NCBI GenBank assembly: GCA_046351135.1
Contig: JAXLZA010000007.1
Location: 124,001-188,000 of the forward strand
Direction of reading: 5' to 3'
Length of the DNA stretch: 64,000 bases
From: UBA4427 sp046351135
Lineage (GTDB): Bacteria > Myxococcota_A > UBA9160 > UBA4427
Made by a program: the position numbers and the translations under genes. This document shows, one piece after another, positions 27,631 through 35,278 of this stretch (positions are counted from its first letter, which is position 1; every line of letters starts with the position of its first letter). Under the pieces are notes generated by a model. It did not search any database. It was not told where the DNA came from and saw nothing but the letters and a program-made list of their open reading frames with translations.

Positions 27631-27689
27631 CGTGTCTCGTCTCCTCGTTCCGGGGAGGCGGAACCCTAGCAGCCCGGCCCGGGCTGCTT

Positions 27690-29195
27690 CTACCGGGCCT
27701 CCGGTGGTCGCCGGCGGGTCCGCTCGAACTCGCCCGCGGCGAGGCGCGCGCGGTAGCGGTCGAGATCGCGGGCCAGCATGCCCGAGAGCAGCAGCACGCC
27801 GGCGATGTTCGGGAAGGCCATGCCGAGCAGCATCAGGTCGCCGAAGTCGAGCACGACCGCCGCGTTCTGGAAGACCACCCCGCCGAAGGTGAAGGCCAGG
27901 AAGGTCAGCTGATACACGAGGATCGAGCGCTCGCCGAAGAGGAAGATCCAGGCGCGCTCGCCGTAGTAGCTCCAGGAGATCATCGTGCTGAAGGCGAAGA
28001 GCAGCGCGATCAGGGTCAGGACCTTCGGGAACCAGGGAAAGACCGTCGCGAAGGCCGTCGACGTCAGTGCGATGCCGCTGCCCGCGTCGGGCAGGTCGAG
28101 CACCCCGGTCACGACGATGACGAGCGCCGTCGTCGTGCATACGACCACCGTATCGATGAACGGCTCGAGCAGGGCGACGTAGCCCTCGCGGATCGGCTCC
28201 TCGGTCCGCGCGGCCGAGTGGGCGATCGCGGCCGACCCGACCCCCGCCTCGTTGCTGAAGGCGGCGCGCCGGAAGCCCTGCACGAGGGTGCCGACGAAGC
28301 CGCCGAGTCCGGCCTCGAAGCTGAAGGCCTCGCGCACGATCGTCGCCAGCGCCGCGGGCACGGCGCTCGCGTGGCTCAGGAGGATCACGACCCCGCACCC
28401 CATGTAGAGCAGGCACATGCCGGGTACGAGGACCGAGGCGACCTCGCCGATCCGACGGATGCCGCCGACGATGACGAGGCCCACGAGCAGGACGAGGGCG
28501 AGACCGACGCCGATCTGACCCGAGCCGGTCGCGAGGGCGGGCACTTCCTGTGCGAGCTGCTTGAAGCTCTGATTGGCCTGGAACATGTTCCCGCCGCCGA
28601 AGCTCGCGCCGATGCACATCACCGCGAAGACGAGCGAGAGGACGCGCCCGAGGCCCCCGAGCCCGCGCTCGGCGAGGCCATCGCGCAGATAGAGCATCGG
28701 CCCGCCGATCACGTGGCCGTTGGCGTCGATCCGCCGGTAGCGCTGGGCCAGGGAGCACTCGGCGAACTTCGAGCTCATGCCGAAGAGGCCGCCCTGGATC
28801 ATCCAGAAGGTCGCACCGGGCCCCCCGATGCCGAGCGCGATGGCGACGCCTGCGATGTTGCCGAGGCCGACCGTCGCCGAGAGGGCGGCGGCGAGCGCCT
28901 GGAAATGGCTGACCTCGCCCGCGTCGTCCGACTCGGAATAACGCCCGCGGACGCAGTCGACGCCGTGGCGGAAGCCGGTCAGGTTGATGAAGCGGAAGCG
29001 CAGCGTGAAGAAGATCGCGCCGACGACGAGCCAGGCGACGACGGCGGGGACGACGATCGCGTTGCCCGCCGCGTCGTCCCAGAACGCGACGTCGAAGAAG
29101 ATGACGGTGTCGAGGGGCCGGACGACCCAGTCGGAGAAGAGGCGTTCGGCCAGCTGGAAGAGCGGCTCGGGGGCGTGGGCGGGCGGCGTCTGCAT
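27690..29195 (-). CDS. Sodium:alanine symporter family (AGCS) transporter
   Basis: 501 residues with about ten transmembrane helices. It imports alanine or glycine with Na+. Family signatures: TLRFRFINLTGFRHGVD, SATVGLGNIAGVAIALGIGGPGA, FWMIQGGLFGMSSKFAECSL, and FSNEAGVGSAAIAHSAA. TMISWSYYGERAWIFLFGE follows near the end. The ATG at 29195 follows a TATGAT box by eight bases without a Shine-Dalgarno, so the mRNA may be leaderless. It is divergent from the acyl-CoA synthetase gene. Confidence 0.93.
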   Translation of the reverse strand: MQTPPAHAPEPLFQLAERLFSDWVVRPLDTVIFFDVAFWDDAAGNAIVVPAVVAWLVVGAIFFTLRFRFINLTGFRHGVDCVRGRYSESDDAGEVSHFQALAAALSATVGLGNIAGVAIALGIGGPGATFWMIQGGLFGMSSKFAECSLAQRYRRIDANGHVIGGPMLYLRDGLAERGLGGLGRVLSLVFAVMCIGASFGGGNMFQANQSFKQLAQEVPALATGSGQIGVGLALVLLVGLVIVGGIRRIGEVASVLVPGMCLLYMGCGVVILLSHASAVPAALATIVREAFSFEAGLGGFVGTLVQGFRRAAFSNEAGVGSAAIAHSAARTEEPIREGYVALLEPFIDTVVVCTTTALVIVVTGVLDLPDAGSGIALTSTAFATVFPWFPKVLTLIALLFAFSTMISWSYYGERAWIFLFGERSILVYQLTFLAFTFGGVVFQNAAVVLDFGDLMLLGMAFPNIAGVLLLSGMLARDLDRYRARLAAGEFERTRRRPPEAR

Positions 29196-29203
29196 CGCGG
29201 TGA

Positions 29204-29209
29204 ATCATA
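29204..29209 (-). promoter_or_regulatory. Predicted -10 box TATGAT of the AGCS gene
   Basis: On the minus strand TATGAT ends eight bases before the ATG at 29195. It matches the sigma-70 consensus at five of six positions. Confidence 0.5.
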
Positions 29210-29256
29210 CGCAATCGCGAGGAGATGCGGACGGAGTTGCGAGCCCCGGCCCGGCT

Positions 29257-29285
29257 TTGTGGGAGGTCGACCGGTCCGATAGCCT
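29257..29285 (+). promoter_or_regulatory. Predicted promoter TTGTGG-N17-TAGCCT
   Basis: The -35 TTGTGG (29257-29262) and -10 TAGCCT (29280-29285) are 17 bases apart. The ATG at 29295 lies ten bases after the box, consistent with a leaderless mRNA. The GTG at 29286 directly abuts the box and is not a plausible start. Confidence 0.5.
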
Positions 29286-29294
29286 GTGCCGCGC

Positions 29295-31598
29295 ATGGCC
29301 GCCGTCCCTCCCGCAGCGCGCTCGCGTCGGACCCGGACGCTCTCCGAGCCCGACTCGAAGGCGCTCGTCGCGGGCTTCGGCGTCCGCCTCGCGCGGGAGG
29401 TCGAGGTCGCCGACCCCGAGGCGGCGGCGCGGGCGGCCGAGGCGCTCGGATTCCCCGTCGTCCTCAAGCTCGTGGGCGCCGGCATCGCCCACAAGACCGA
29501 GCGCGGCCTCGTCCGCGTCGGCCTCCAGGACCGCGCGAGCGTCGCGCGCGAGGCGGTGGCGCTGCGGTCGCGGGCCCGGCCGGAGGACGGCCCGGTCTCG
29601 CTGCTCGTGGCGGAGCAGGTCGCGGGGCGCCGCGAGCTGATCGCGGGGCTCGTGCGCGATCCCCAGTTCGGGGCCTGCGTGATGCTCGGGCAGGGAGGGG
29701 TGCTCGCGGAGGCGCTCGCGGACGCGGTCTTCGCCGTCGTGCCGATCGGGCGCAGCGAGGCCCTCCGCCTGATCGACGGCCTCGCGACCCGGCGACTGTT
29801 CACCGAGCCCCATCGCGGCGAGCCGGCCCTCGATCGTGAGGCGCTCGCCGACGTGCTCGAGGGCCTGTCGCGCCTCGCCGTGGCGCGCCCCGACGTCGAG
29901 TCGGTCGACCTCAACCCGTTGATCCTGCGCGACGGTGTTCCCGTCGCGGTCGACGCCCTCGTCGAGCTGCGGGAGGCGGCAGACGAAGCCGGCGACGCCC
30001 GGGAGGCCGGGGCGCCGCGGGACCCGGTTGCGGAGCCGGTCGCACCGCTCTCCGACGAGGCGATCCGGGAGCGCTTCCGCCCGCTCTTCCATCCCCGCGC
30101 GATCGTCGTCGCCGGCGTCGCGAGCCACCCCGGGAAGTTCGGCTTCGTGACCTTCCACAATCTGCTGCGCTGCGGCTACCGGGGCGGGCTCCACGGCGTC
30201 AAGCCCGACGCGGCCCCGGTCCTCGGCCGCGCGACCTGCGCGAGCGTCGACGCGGTGCCCGGGGACGACCTCGACCTCGTCGTCCTCTGCACGCCGAGCC
30301 AGGCGAACGTTGCGCTGCTGCGGGACTGTGCCCGGCGCGGGATCCGGGCCGCTTTCGTCGCGAGCGCGGGCTATGCGGAGGCGGGGCCGGAGGGGGCGGC
30401 GCTCCAGCGCGAGCTCGTCGACGCGGCCGACGAGCTCGGCGTGCTCCTCGTCGGGCCGAACGGGCAGGGCGTCGTCTCGACGCCGGCGTCGATGTGCGCC
30501 CAGATCGTCGCGCCGTATCCGCCGGCGGGCCGGATCGGGGTCGCGAGCCAGAGCGGAAACCTCGTCTCGTCCTACCTCAACTACGCCGTCGCGACGGGGG
30601 TCGGGATCAGCAAGGCCGTCTCCCTCGGCAACTCGGCGCAGACGGGGCTCGCCGACCTGCTCGAGTACTTCGCGGTCGATCCCGACACGGACGTCGCGCT
30701 GTGTTATGTCGAGAGCGTGGGCGACGGGCGCCGATTCCGGCGCGCGGCCGAGCGGTTGACGCGGAAGAAGCCCCTCGTGCTCGTGAAGGGCGGCGCCCGC
30801 GGCGAGGGGCAGCGGGCGGCGGCCAGCCACACCGGTGCCCTCGCGAGCGACGATCGCGTCTTCGACGGCCTCTGTCGCCAGCTCGGCATCCTGCGCGCAC
30901 CGACGGTCGAGGAGGCCTTCGAGTGGGCCGCCACGCTCGCGACGCAGCCGCTGCCCCGCGGCCGGCGCGTGGTCGTGTTCACCTCGGTCGGCGGCTGGGG
31001 CGTGCTGGCGGCGGACGCGTGTGCGGAGGCGGGGCTCGAGCTGGTCGAGCTGCCGGCCGCGGTGCGCGCGGCGATCGACGCGCGGGTCCCGTCGCGCTGG
31101 AGCCGCGGCAATCCGATCGATCTCGCGGGCGGCGAGACGCGGGACACGATCCCGGAGCTGCTCGAGATCGTGTGCGCCGATCCGGGCGTCGACGCGGTGA
31201 TCCATCTCGGTGTCGGGATCCAGTCCGCCACCGCCGGCTTCTTCCGCACCGGCCCCTTCTACCCCGACCACGGCCTCGCGCGCATGGCGGAGTTCCACGA
31301 GCGCCAGGATCGGCGCTACGTGCTGGCCGGGATCGAGGCGAGCCGGCGCCACGCCAAGCCGGTCCTCTGCGTGAGCGAGCTGGTCGTGTCGAATCCCGAG
31401 AACCCCGGGCCGGCCACCCTGCGCGAGCAGGGCCGCCTCTGCCATCCGAGCGCCCACCGCGCCGTCCGGGCGCTCGCGGCCCTCGTGCGGGTCGCCGAGT
31501 CGCAGGCGGGGCGGTCGATGCCGGGGCTCGGGCGGGGACCGGCGGCGGCGAGCGGGGCGGGGACGGCGGCCGCCCGTCGGGCGTCGGATCGGGGCTGA
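29295..31598 (+). CDS. Acyl-CoA synthetase (NDP/ADP-forming), ATP-grasp domain first
   Basis: 767 residues. Superfamily of acetate-CoA ligase (ADP-forming): acyl-CoA + ADP + Pi to acid + ATP, or the reverse. Residues ~10-225 are an ATP-grasp domain (FPVVLKLVGAGIAHKTERG, and later ESVDLNPLILRDG). Residues ~250-370 are a CoA-binding Rossmann domain (LFHPRAIVVAGVASHPGKFG). Two flavodoxin-like ligase domains follow (GRIGVASQSGNLV) with the phosphohistidine in SHTGALASDD (His512). Many homologues carry ATP-grasp last, so this is the permuted order. The C-terminus has an Ala/Gly-rich tail. Confidence 0.88.
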   Translation: MAAVPPAARSRRTRTLSEPDSKALVAGFGVRLAREVEVADPEAAARAAEALGFPVVLKLVGAGIAHKTERGLVRVGLQDRASVAREAVALRSRARPEDGPVSLLVAEQVAGRRELIAGLVRDPQFGACVMLGQGGVLAEALADAVFAVVPIGRSEALRLIDGLATRRLFTEPHRGEPALDREALADVLEGLSRLAVARPDVESVDLNPLILRDGVPVAVDALVELREAADEAGDAREAGAPRDPVAEPVAPLSDEAIRERFRPLFHPRAIVVAGVASHPGKFGFVTFHNLLRCGYRGGLHGVKPDAAPVLGRATCASVDAVPGDDLDLVVLCTPSQANVALLRDCARRGIRAAFVASAGYAEAGPEGAALQRELVDAADELGVLLVGPNGQGVVSTPASMCAQIVAPYPPAGRIGVASQSGNLVSSYLNYAVATGVGISKAVSLGNSAQTGLADLLEYFAVDPDTDVALCYVESVGDGRRFRRAAERLTRKKPLVLVKGGARGEGQRAAASHTGALASDDRVFDGLCRQLGILRAPTVEEAFEWAATLATQPLPRGRRVVVFTSVGGWGVLAADACAEAGLELVELPAAVRAAIDARVPSRWSRGNPIDLAGGETRDTIPELLEIVCADPGVDAVIHLGVGIQSATAGFFRTGPFYPDHGLARMAEFHERQDRRYVLAGIEASRRHAKPVLCVSELVVSNPENPGPATLREQGRLCHPSAHRAVRALAALVRVAESQAGRSMPGLGRGPAAASGAGTAAARRASDRG

Positions 31599-31713
31599 TC
31601 CGGCGGTCCGGGTGCGTGGGGCCGGCTCGCGGGGGCTCGGCCGAGCGACCGTCGTGCGAGGGGGAGGGCGCCCGGCGGCCCCGTTCCCCAAGACCGGGCC
31701 CCAGAAAGCAAGC

Positions 31714-31742
31714 GGCCCGACGCGTCGTGGACACGTCGGGCC
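31714..31742 (+). terminator. Hairpin after the acyl-CoA synthetase gene
   Basis: A perfect nine-base-pair stem GGCCCGACG/CGTCGGGCC encloses an 11-base loop, 116 bases after the stop. No T-run follows directly, so intrinsic termination is uncertain. Confidence 0.4.
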
Positions 31743-31807
31743 TCCCTGGGAAGGGGATATCGGCTTGTTCTGAAGGGGAAGTGCCGATCCGGAGCCTTCG
31801 GTGGCGG

Positions 31808-31874
31808 ATTTTTTTCGTGCCGGGCCCATTTTTTTTCGGCCTGGGCTAGAGCTTGGAAAAATCAGGGCTTTTTC
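31808..31874 (+). promoter_or_regulatory. T-rich island with two hairpins before the ACT-domain gene
   Basis: Within very GC-rich DNA this patch has T7 (from 31809) and T8 (31829-31836) runs and an A5/T5 pair. CCGGGCC (31820-31826) and GGCCTGG (31838-31844) can pair around the T8 loop with one G-T pair. GAAAAA (31856-31861) pairs with TTTTTC (31869-31874). The patch ends at the GAAGGGGGA ribosome binding site of the next gene. It could be promoter, terminator or attenuator; I cannot decide. Confidence 0.35.
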
Positions 31875-31888
31875 GAAGGGGGATCCCG

Positions 31889-32425
31889 ATGGCTCGCACG
31901 CTCGTCCTCACCGTGATCGGTCCCGACCGCCCCGGGCTCGTCGAGGAGCTGGCCCGGGTCATCGCCGCGCACGGGGGCAGCTGGGACGAGAGCCGGATGG
32001 CTCGGCTGGCCGGGCACTTCGCCGGCGTCGTCCAGATCCATCTCCCCGACGAGGCCGTCCCCGGCCTCCTCGCCGACCTGCCGGGGCTCGCGACCCGGGG
32101 CCTCTCGGCGAGCGTCGTCGACAGCGAGGCGGGGGACGCCCAGGCGGTGCCCACCGACACGCTCTGGCTCGAGCTCGTCGGTCAGGATCGACCGGGCATC
32201 GTACGCGACGTCTCGCGGGCGCTCGCGGCGTTGTCGGTCAACGTGCTCGACCTGTGGACGGCCGTCGAGAGCGCGCCGATGTCGGGCGAGCGGCTGTTCC
32301 GGGCGCGCGCCGAGCTCGCCCCGCCGCCCGGGCTCGGACGGGACGCGATCCGTCGGACGCTCGAGCGGCTCGCGGCGGACATGATGGTCGACCTGACGCT
32401 CGACGAGCGACCGCCGCGCGACTGA
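31889..32425 (+). CDS. GcvR-like double ACT-domain regulator
   Basis: 178 residues with two ACT domains. The first begins MARTLVLTVIGPDRPGLVEELARVI with the GxDRPG ligand loop. The second begins about residue 92 (LWLELVGQDRPGIVRDVSRAL). This is the layout of GcvR, which modulates the glycine-cleavage regulator GcvA, and of related stand-alone ACT proteins that sense amino acids. No GcvA or glycine-cleavage genes are visible nearby. Start ATG 31889 follows GAAGGGGGA; an upstream in-frame ATG at 31853 lacks this. Confidence 0.8.
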   Translation: MARTLVLTVIGPDRPGLVEELARVIAAHGGSWDESRMARLAGHFAGVVQIHLPDEAVPGLLADLPGLATRGLSASVVDSEAGDAQAVPTDTLWLELVGQDRPGIVRDVSRALAALSVNVLDLWTAVESAPMSGERLFRARAELAPPPGLGRDAIRRTLERLAADMMVDLTLDERPPRD

Positions 32426-32561
32426 TCGACCCGCGCGCTCCGCTCGTCTCCCCGCGTCCACCGCGCGCTCCGCGTGCATCCACGCGCCGCGCTCCCCGTC
32501 GCTCCTCGCGGATTCGAGAAACTCTGGAGCGCGCGAGACTTTCCTTGTTAGGCAGAGCCGA

Positions 32562-32567
32562 TAAGCT
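32562..32567 (+). promoter_or_regulatory. Predicted -10 box TAAGCT
   Basis: TAAGCT ends eight bases before the ATG at 32576, with no Shine-Dalgarno between. The preceding sequence has TTCCTTGTTA, A/T-richer than its surroundings, but no -35 at the right distance. Confidence 0.4.
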
Positions 32568-32575
32568 CGCCCGTC

Positions 32576-33676
32576 ATGCGATGGCGATTCGGCGCGTTTC
32601 GACTCGACGACGAGGGCTTCCGGCTGACGCGGGCGGGCGAGCCCGTCGCCTTGCGGCGCAAGGTCTTCGACCTGCTCGTGCTGCTCGTGCGGGAGCGCGC
32701 GCGCGTCGTGCCGCGCGAGGAGCTCGTCGAGCGCCTCTGGGCGACGACGGCCGTCGGTTCGGGCTCGCTGTCCGGGCTGGTCAACGAGCTGCGCAGCGCG
32801 CTCGGGGAGGACGGCGCCGGTGGCTCGTCGATCCGGACCGTGCACGCCCGCGGCTATCAGTTCGTCGCGCCCGTCGAGGCCGAGCCCGCGTTCGGATCGA
32901 TCGGGGCGCTCTCCGCGTTCGGTCGGGGAGCCGACGCGGGGCCGTCCCCGGGCGCCGCGCGGGTCCGGCTCGAGCGAGCGCGTCTCGAGGTCGGACGGTC
33001 GGGCGCCCGGGCGCTCGCGGCGACCGTCCCCGAGCCGGCGCAGCGCGCCCGTTGGCTGGCCGCGATGCTCGCCGAGGCCCGCGAGGCCGGCTTCACCCCG
33101 CGCTTCGAGGTCGTGGCGGGGGAGTGCGTCGATCGGCCGATCGGCGGAGCGCTCGCACCGCTCGCCTTCGAAGCCGCCGGACCGCCCGGTCCCGGCAGTC
33201 CCGGGCCGCGGCCGGCGGTGGACGGCGCGCGCGGGCCGATCGCCCTCGGCCTCGAGATCCGGGAGCCCGGAACCTGGGCGCGGGCCGGGGGGCTCGTTCG
33301 GCTGCTCGACCTGCTCGGCCGGGCGCCGGTCCTGGTCATCGCGGGGCTCGCCGCGCCCCTCGACGAGGCGCGGGCGCGCGGGCTCCTGCTGCGGGATGCG
33401 CGGATCGAGTGGGCCGGGGAGGGCGAGCTCGAGCGCGCGCTCCTCGGCGGGCGGAGCGAGGGGGAAGGCGAGGGACGAGCGGGCGCGGGGGGCGCCGGGC
33501 ACGATCGGCTCGCGGCGATCCTGCACGCCCTGGCGGACGCAGACGAAGCGTCCCTGCTCGCCGCGCTGCGGCGCCTCGGCTTCGAGGTGATTCGACCGGA
33601 GCCGAGCCGAATCCTGCGACGGGTGGCGCCGCCGGCGAGCCCGGCGCTGGAGCGGCGGCATGCGGACCGCTCCTGA
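32576..33676 (+). CDS. Winged-helix (OmpR-type) regulator with eroded ATPase-like C-terminal half
   Basis: 366 residues. Residues 1-100 are a trans_reg_C winged helix: FGAFRLDDEGFRLTRAGEPV, LRRKVFDLLVLLVRE, VPREELVERLW, and the wing SIRTVHARGYQFVAPV. There is no receiver domain and no transmembrane helix. Residues ~120-345 resemble the AAA/STAND ATPase module often fused to such winged helices: AMLAEAREAGFTPRFEVVAG then C-V-D (compare the GRC-x-E segment) and LVRLLDLLGRAPVLVIAGL. The Walker A GxxxxGKT is absent. It may be a DNA-binding protein that lost ATPase activity; this is inference. Confidence 0.7.
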   Translation: MRWRFGAFRLDDEGFRLTRAGEPVALRRKVFDLLVLLVRERARVVPREELVERLWATTAVGSGSLSGLVNELRSALGEDGAGGSSIRTVHARGYQFVAPVEAEPAFGSIGALSAFGRGADAGPSPGAARVRLERARLEVGRSGARALAATVPEPAQRARWLAAMLAEAREAGFTPRFEVVAGECVDRPIGGALAPLAFEAAGPPGPGSPGPRPAVDGARGPIALGLEIREPGTWARAGGLVRLLDLLGRAPVLVIAGLAAPLDEARARGLLLRDARIEWAGEGELERALLGGRSEGEGEGRAGAGGAGHDRLAAILHALADADEASLLAALRRLGFEVIRPEPSRILRRVAPPASPALERRHADRS

Positions 33677-33946
33677 GCGGGCCGGCCGGGTCGCGGTGGC
33701 GGGCCCGTCGATTGCGGTCTTCCGGGAACCTTTGCGCCGCGCCCGGGGTCGTTGCCCGAGGCCGTTCGGCCCGGAGGCGAGATTGGCATGGGACGGCAGT
33801 TGCGTTTAACTTCGACGGCATCGCGAGCCCGGCGTGCCCGCCTCCCCCTCGAACGCGTGGAGCGCTCGGAGCGCATCGAGCGGGCCGACGAGCGCGTCGT
33901 GCGTGCGCTGACCCATTCCGCGTCCGAGTCCACGTGTGAGGATGAC

Positions 33947-34276
33947 ATGCTCGATCGACTGGATCGGCGAGAGCGGCTGCGCCTGGTCGAGTTCGTGTGC
34001 TCGTTCGCCTGGGCCGATTTCGAGATCCAGCCCGAGGAGCGCGAGTTCATCACCCGCCTGATCCGGCGCCTCGATCTCGACGCCGACGAGCAGCGGCAGG
34101 TCGATCAGTGGCTCGAGCGCCCCCCGCGGATCGAGAACCTCGACCCGACCTCGATCCCGGCGGCCCATCGCAGGGACTTCGTCGAGGCGATCGAGGGCCT
34201 GATCGCGGCCGACGGCTCCGTCCAGGAAGAGGAGCACGACACCTTCGAGATCTTCAAGCAGCTCCTGGTCGGCTAG
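33947..34276 (+). CDS. TerB-like helical protein
   Basis: 109 residues. The sequence follows the TerB pattern of an all-helical fold with acidic motifs: LVEFVCSFAWADFEIQPEER, FITRLIRRLDLDADEQ, FVEAIEGLIAADGSVQEEEH. TerB proteins, first linked to tellurite resistance, occur near membranes and in stress-response modules; function here unknown. The ATG at 33947 has GAGG seven bases upstream. Longer in-frame extensions up to 33752 lack a ribosome binding site and read as Arg/Glu-rich non-conserved sequence. Confidence 0.75.
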   Translation: MLDRLDRRERLRLVEFVCSFAWADFEIQPEEREFITRLIRRLDLDADEQRQVDQWLERPPRIENLDPTSIPAAHRRDFVEAIEGLIAADGSVQEEEHDTFEIFKQLLVG

Positions 34277-34320
34277 CCGAGCCGGGGCCGCGTCGCCTCG
34301 AGGGGCCGCTCGCTCGCTCG

Positions 34321-35247
34321 CTAGCGCGCCGCGCGCTTCCGCGGCGGCAGCGGAATCAGCATCGACGTCTCGTCGATGACCTGCTGGTAGTTCTTTCGCC
34401 GCTCGAGCGAGCGCTTCTCGATCAGTGGGATGCTGACGAACAGGAACATCCCCGTCATCGAGAGCGGCGCGAGCACCGCGAGCTTCCCCCAGCCCGGATC
34501 CGCAGCCAGCCCGAACAGGTAGAAGCTCCACCAGACGAGGATCTCGCCCAGGTAGTTCGGGTGGCGCGAGTAGCGCCAGAGGCCGGTGCGCAGGGTCTCG
34601 CCGGGCTGCTTCGGGCCGGTCGTGAAGGCGCGCAGCTGGTCGTCGGCGATCCACTCGAAGGCGATGCCGGCGAGGCCGACGGCGAGGGCCGCGGCGTCGA
34701 CGGGGCCGAGGGGCGCCGGCGTCGTCAGGGCGGGGTAGAGGGCGGCGAGCCCGGCGAACACGATCACGGTCGGGAAGAAGTGGATCCCGAGAAAGCTGAT
34801 CGGCCAGTAGAGGCGCGGCGCGAGCTCGCGGAACCCGACGTAGCGCCAGTCCTCGTGGTCGAGGCCCGTCCAGCCGCGGGTCCAGTTCCAGGTCAGCCGC
34901 GTGCCCCAGACGACGACGACGAGGCTCGCGGCGATCAGCCGGAGCATCGGGACGTCGGGGGCCGCGAGCGTCGCCCAGTAGAGCACGATCGCGATCGGGA
35001 TCACGCTCCAGTAGGCGTCGTAGAAGCTCGAGTTGTCGTAGGCGAAGCTGAATCCGAAGATCACGACCGTCGCGACGGCGTCGGCCGCGAAGGTCCGCAG
35101 CAGCGGATCCTCGATCGGGGCGAAGGCCAGGGTCGCTGCCCCCGCCGCCAGCGCCAGGACGTAGGAGACGACGACCAGGCGCAGGGCCTGCCCCCGCGAC
35201 ATCGCCCCCGCCTCGTCGTCCGCCGTCCGTGCTCCGTGTCCGCTCAT
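34321..35247 (-). CDS. DUF1295 (steroid 5-alpha-reductase-like) membrane protein
   Basis: 308 residues with about seven transmembrane helices. The family pattern is clear: FGFSFAYDNSSFYDAYWSV, VVVVWGTRLTWNWTRGW, DWRYVGFREL and LWRYSRHPNYLGEILVWWSFYLFGL. RRKNYQQVIDETSMLIPLPP ends the protein. RHPNYxGE is the NADPH-binding hallmark of the 5-alpha-reductase/isoprenylcysteine methyltransferase superfamily. Substrate may be a lipid or steroid; not determinable. The ATG at 35247 is preferred because a GGGGGATGGA purine stretch precedes it. The stop of the acyl-CoA synthetase gene is 31 bases upstream, so they may be cotranscribed. Confidence 0.85.
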   Translation of the reverse strand: MSGHGARTADDEAGAMSRGQALRLVVVSYVLALAAGAATLAFAPIEDPLLRTFAADAVATVVIFGFSFAYDNSSFYDAYWSVIPIAIVLYWATLAAPDVPMLRLIAASLVVVVWGTRLTWNWTRGWTGLDHEDWRYVGFRELAPRLYWPISFLGIHFFPTVIVFAGLAALYPALTTPAPLGPVDAAALAVGLAGIAFEWIADDQLRAFTTGPKQPGETLRTGLWRYSRHPNYLGEILVWWSFYLFGLAADPGWGKLAVLAPLSMTGMFLFVSIPLIEKRSLERRKNYQQVIDETSMLIPLPPRKRAAR

Positions 35248-35278
35248 TCCATCCCCCGCGAATCCGCCCGTCGGCGGC

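Noticed and set aside
29286..29294. GTG at 29286 as start of the acyl-CoA synthetase
   Set aside because: It directly abuts the predicted -10 box, so it would not be in the mRNA. ATG at 29295 fits better.
33752..33946. N-terminal extension of the TerB-like gene from 33752
   Set aside because: No ribosome binding site, and the sequence is Arg/Glu-rich with no conserved feature. The ATG at 33947 has GAGG at good spacing.
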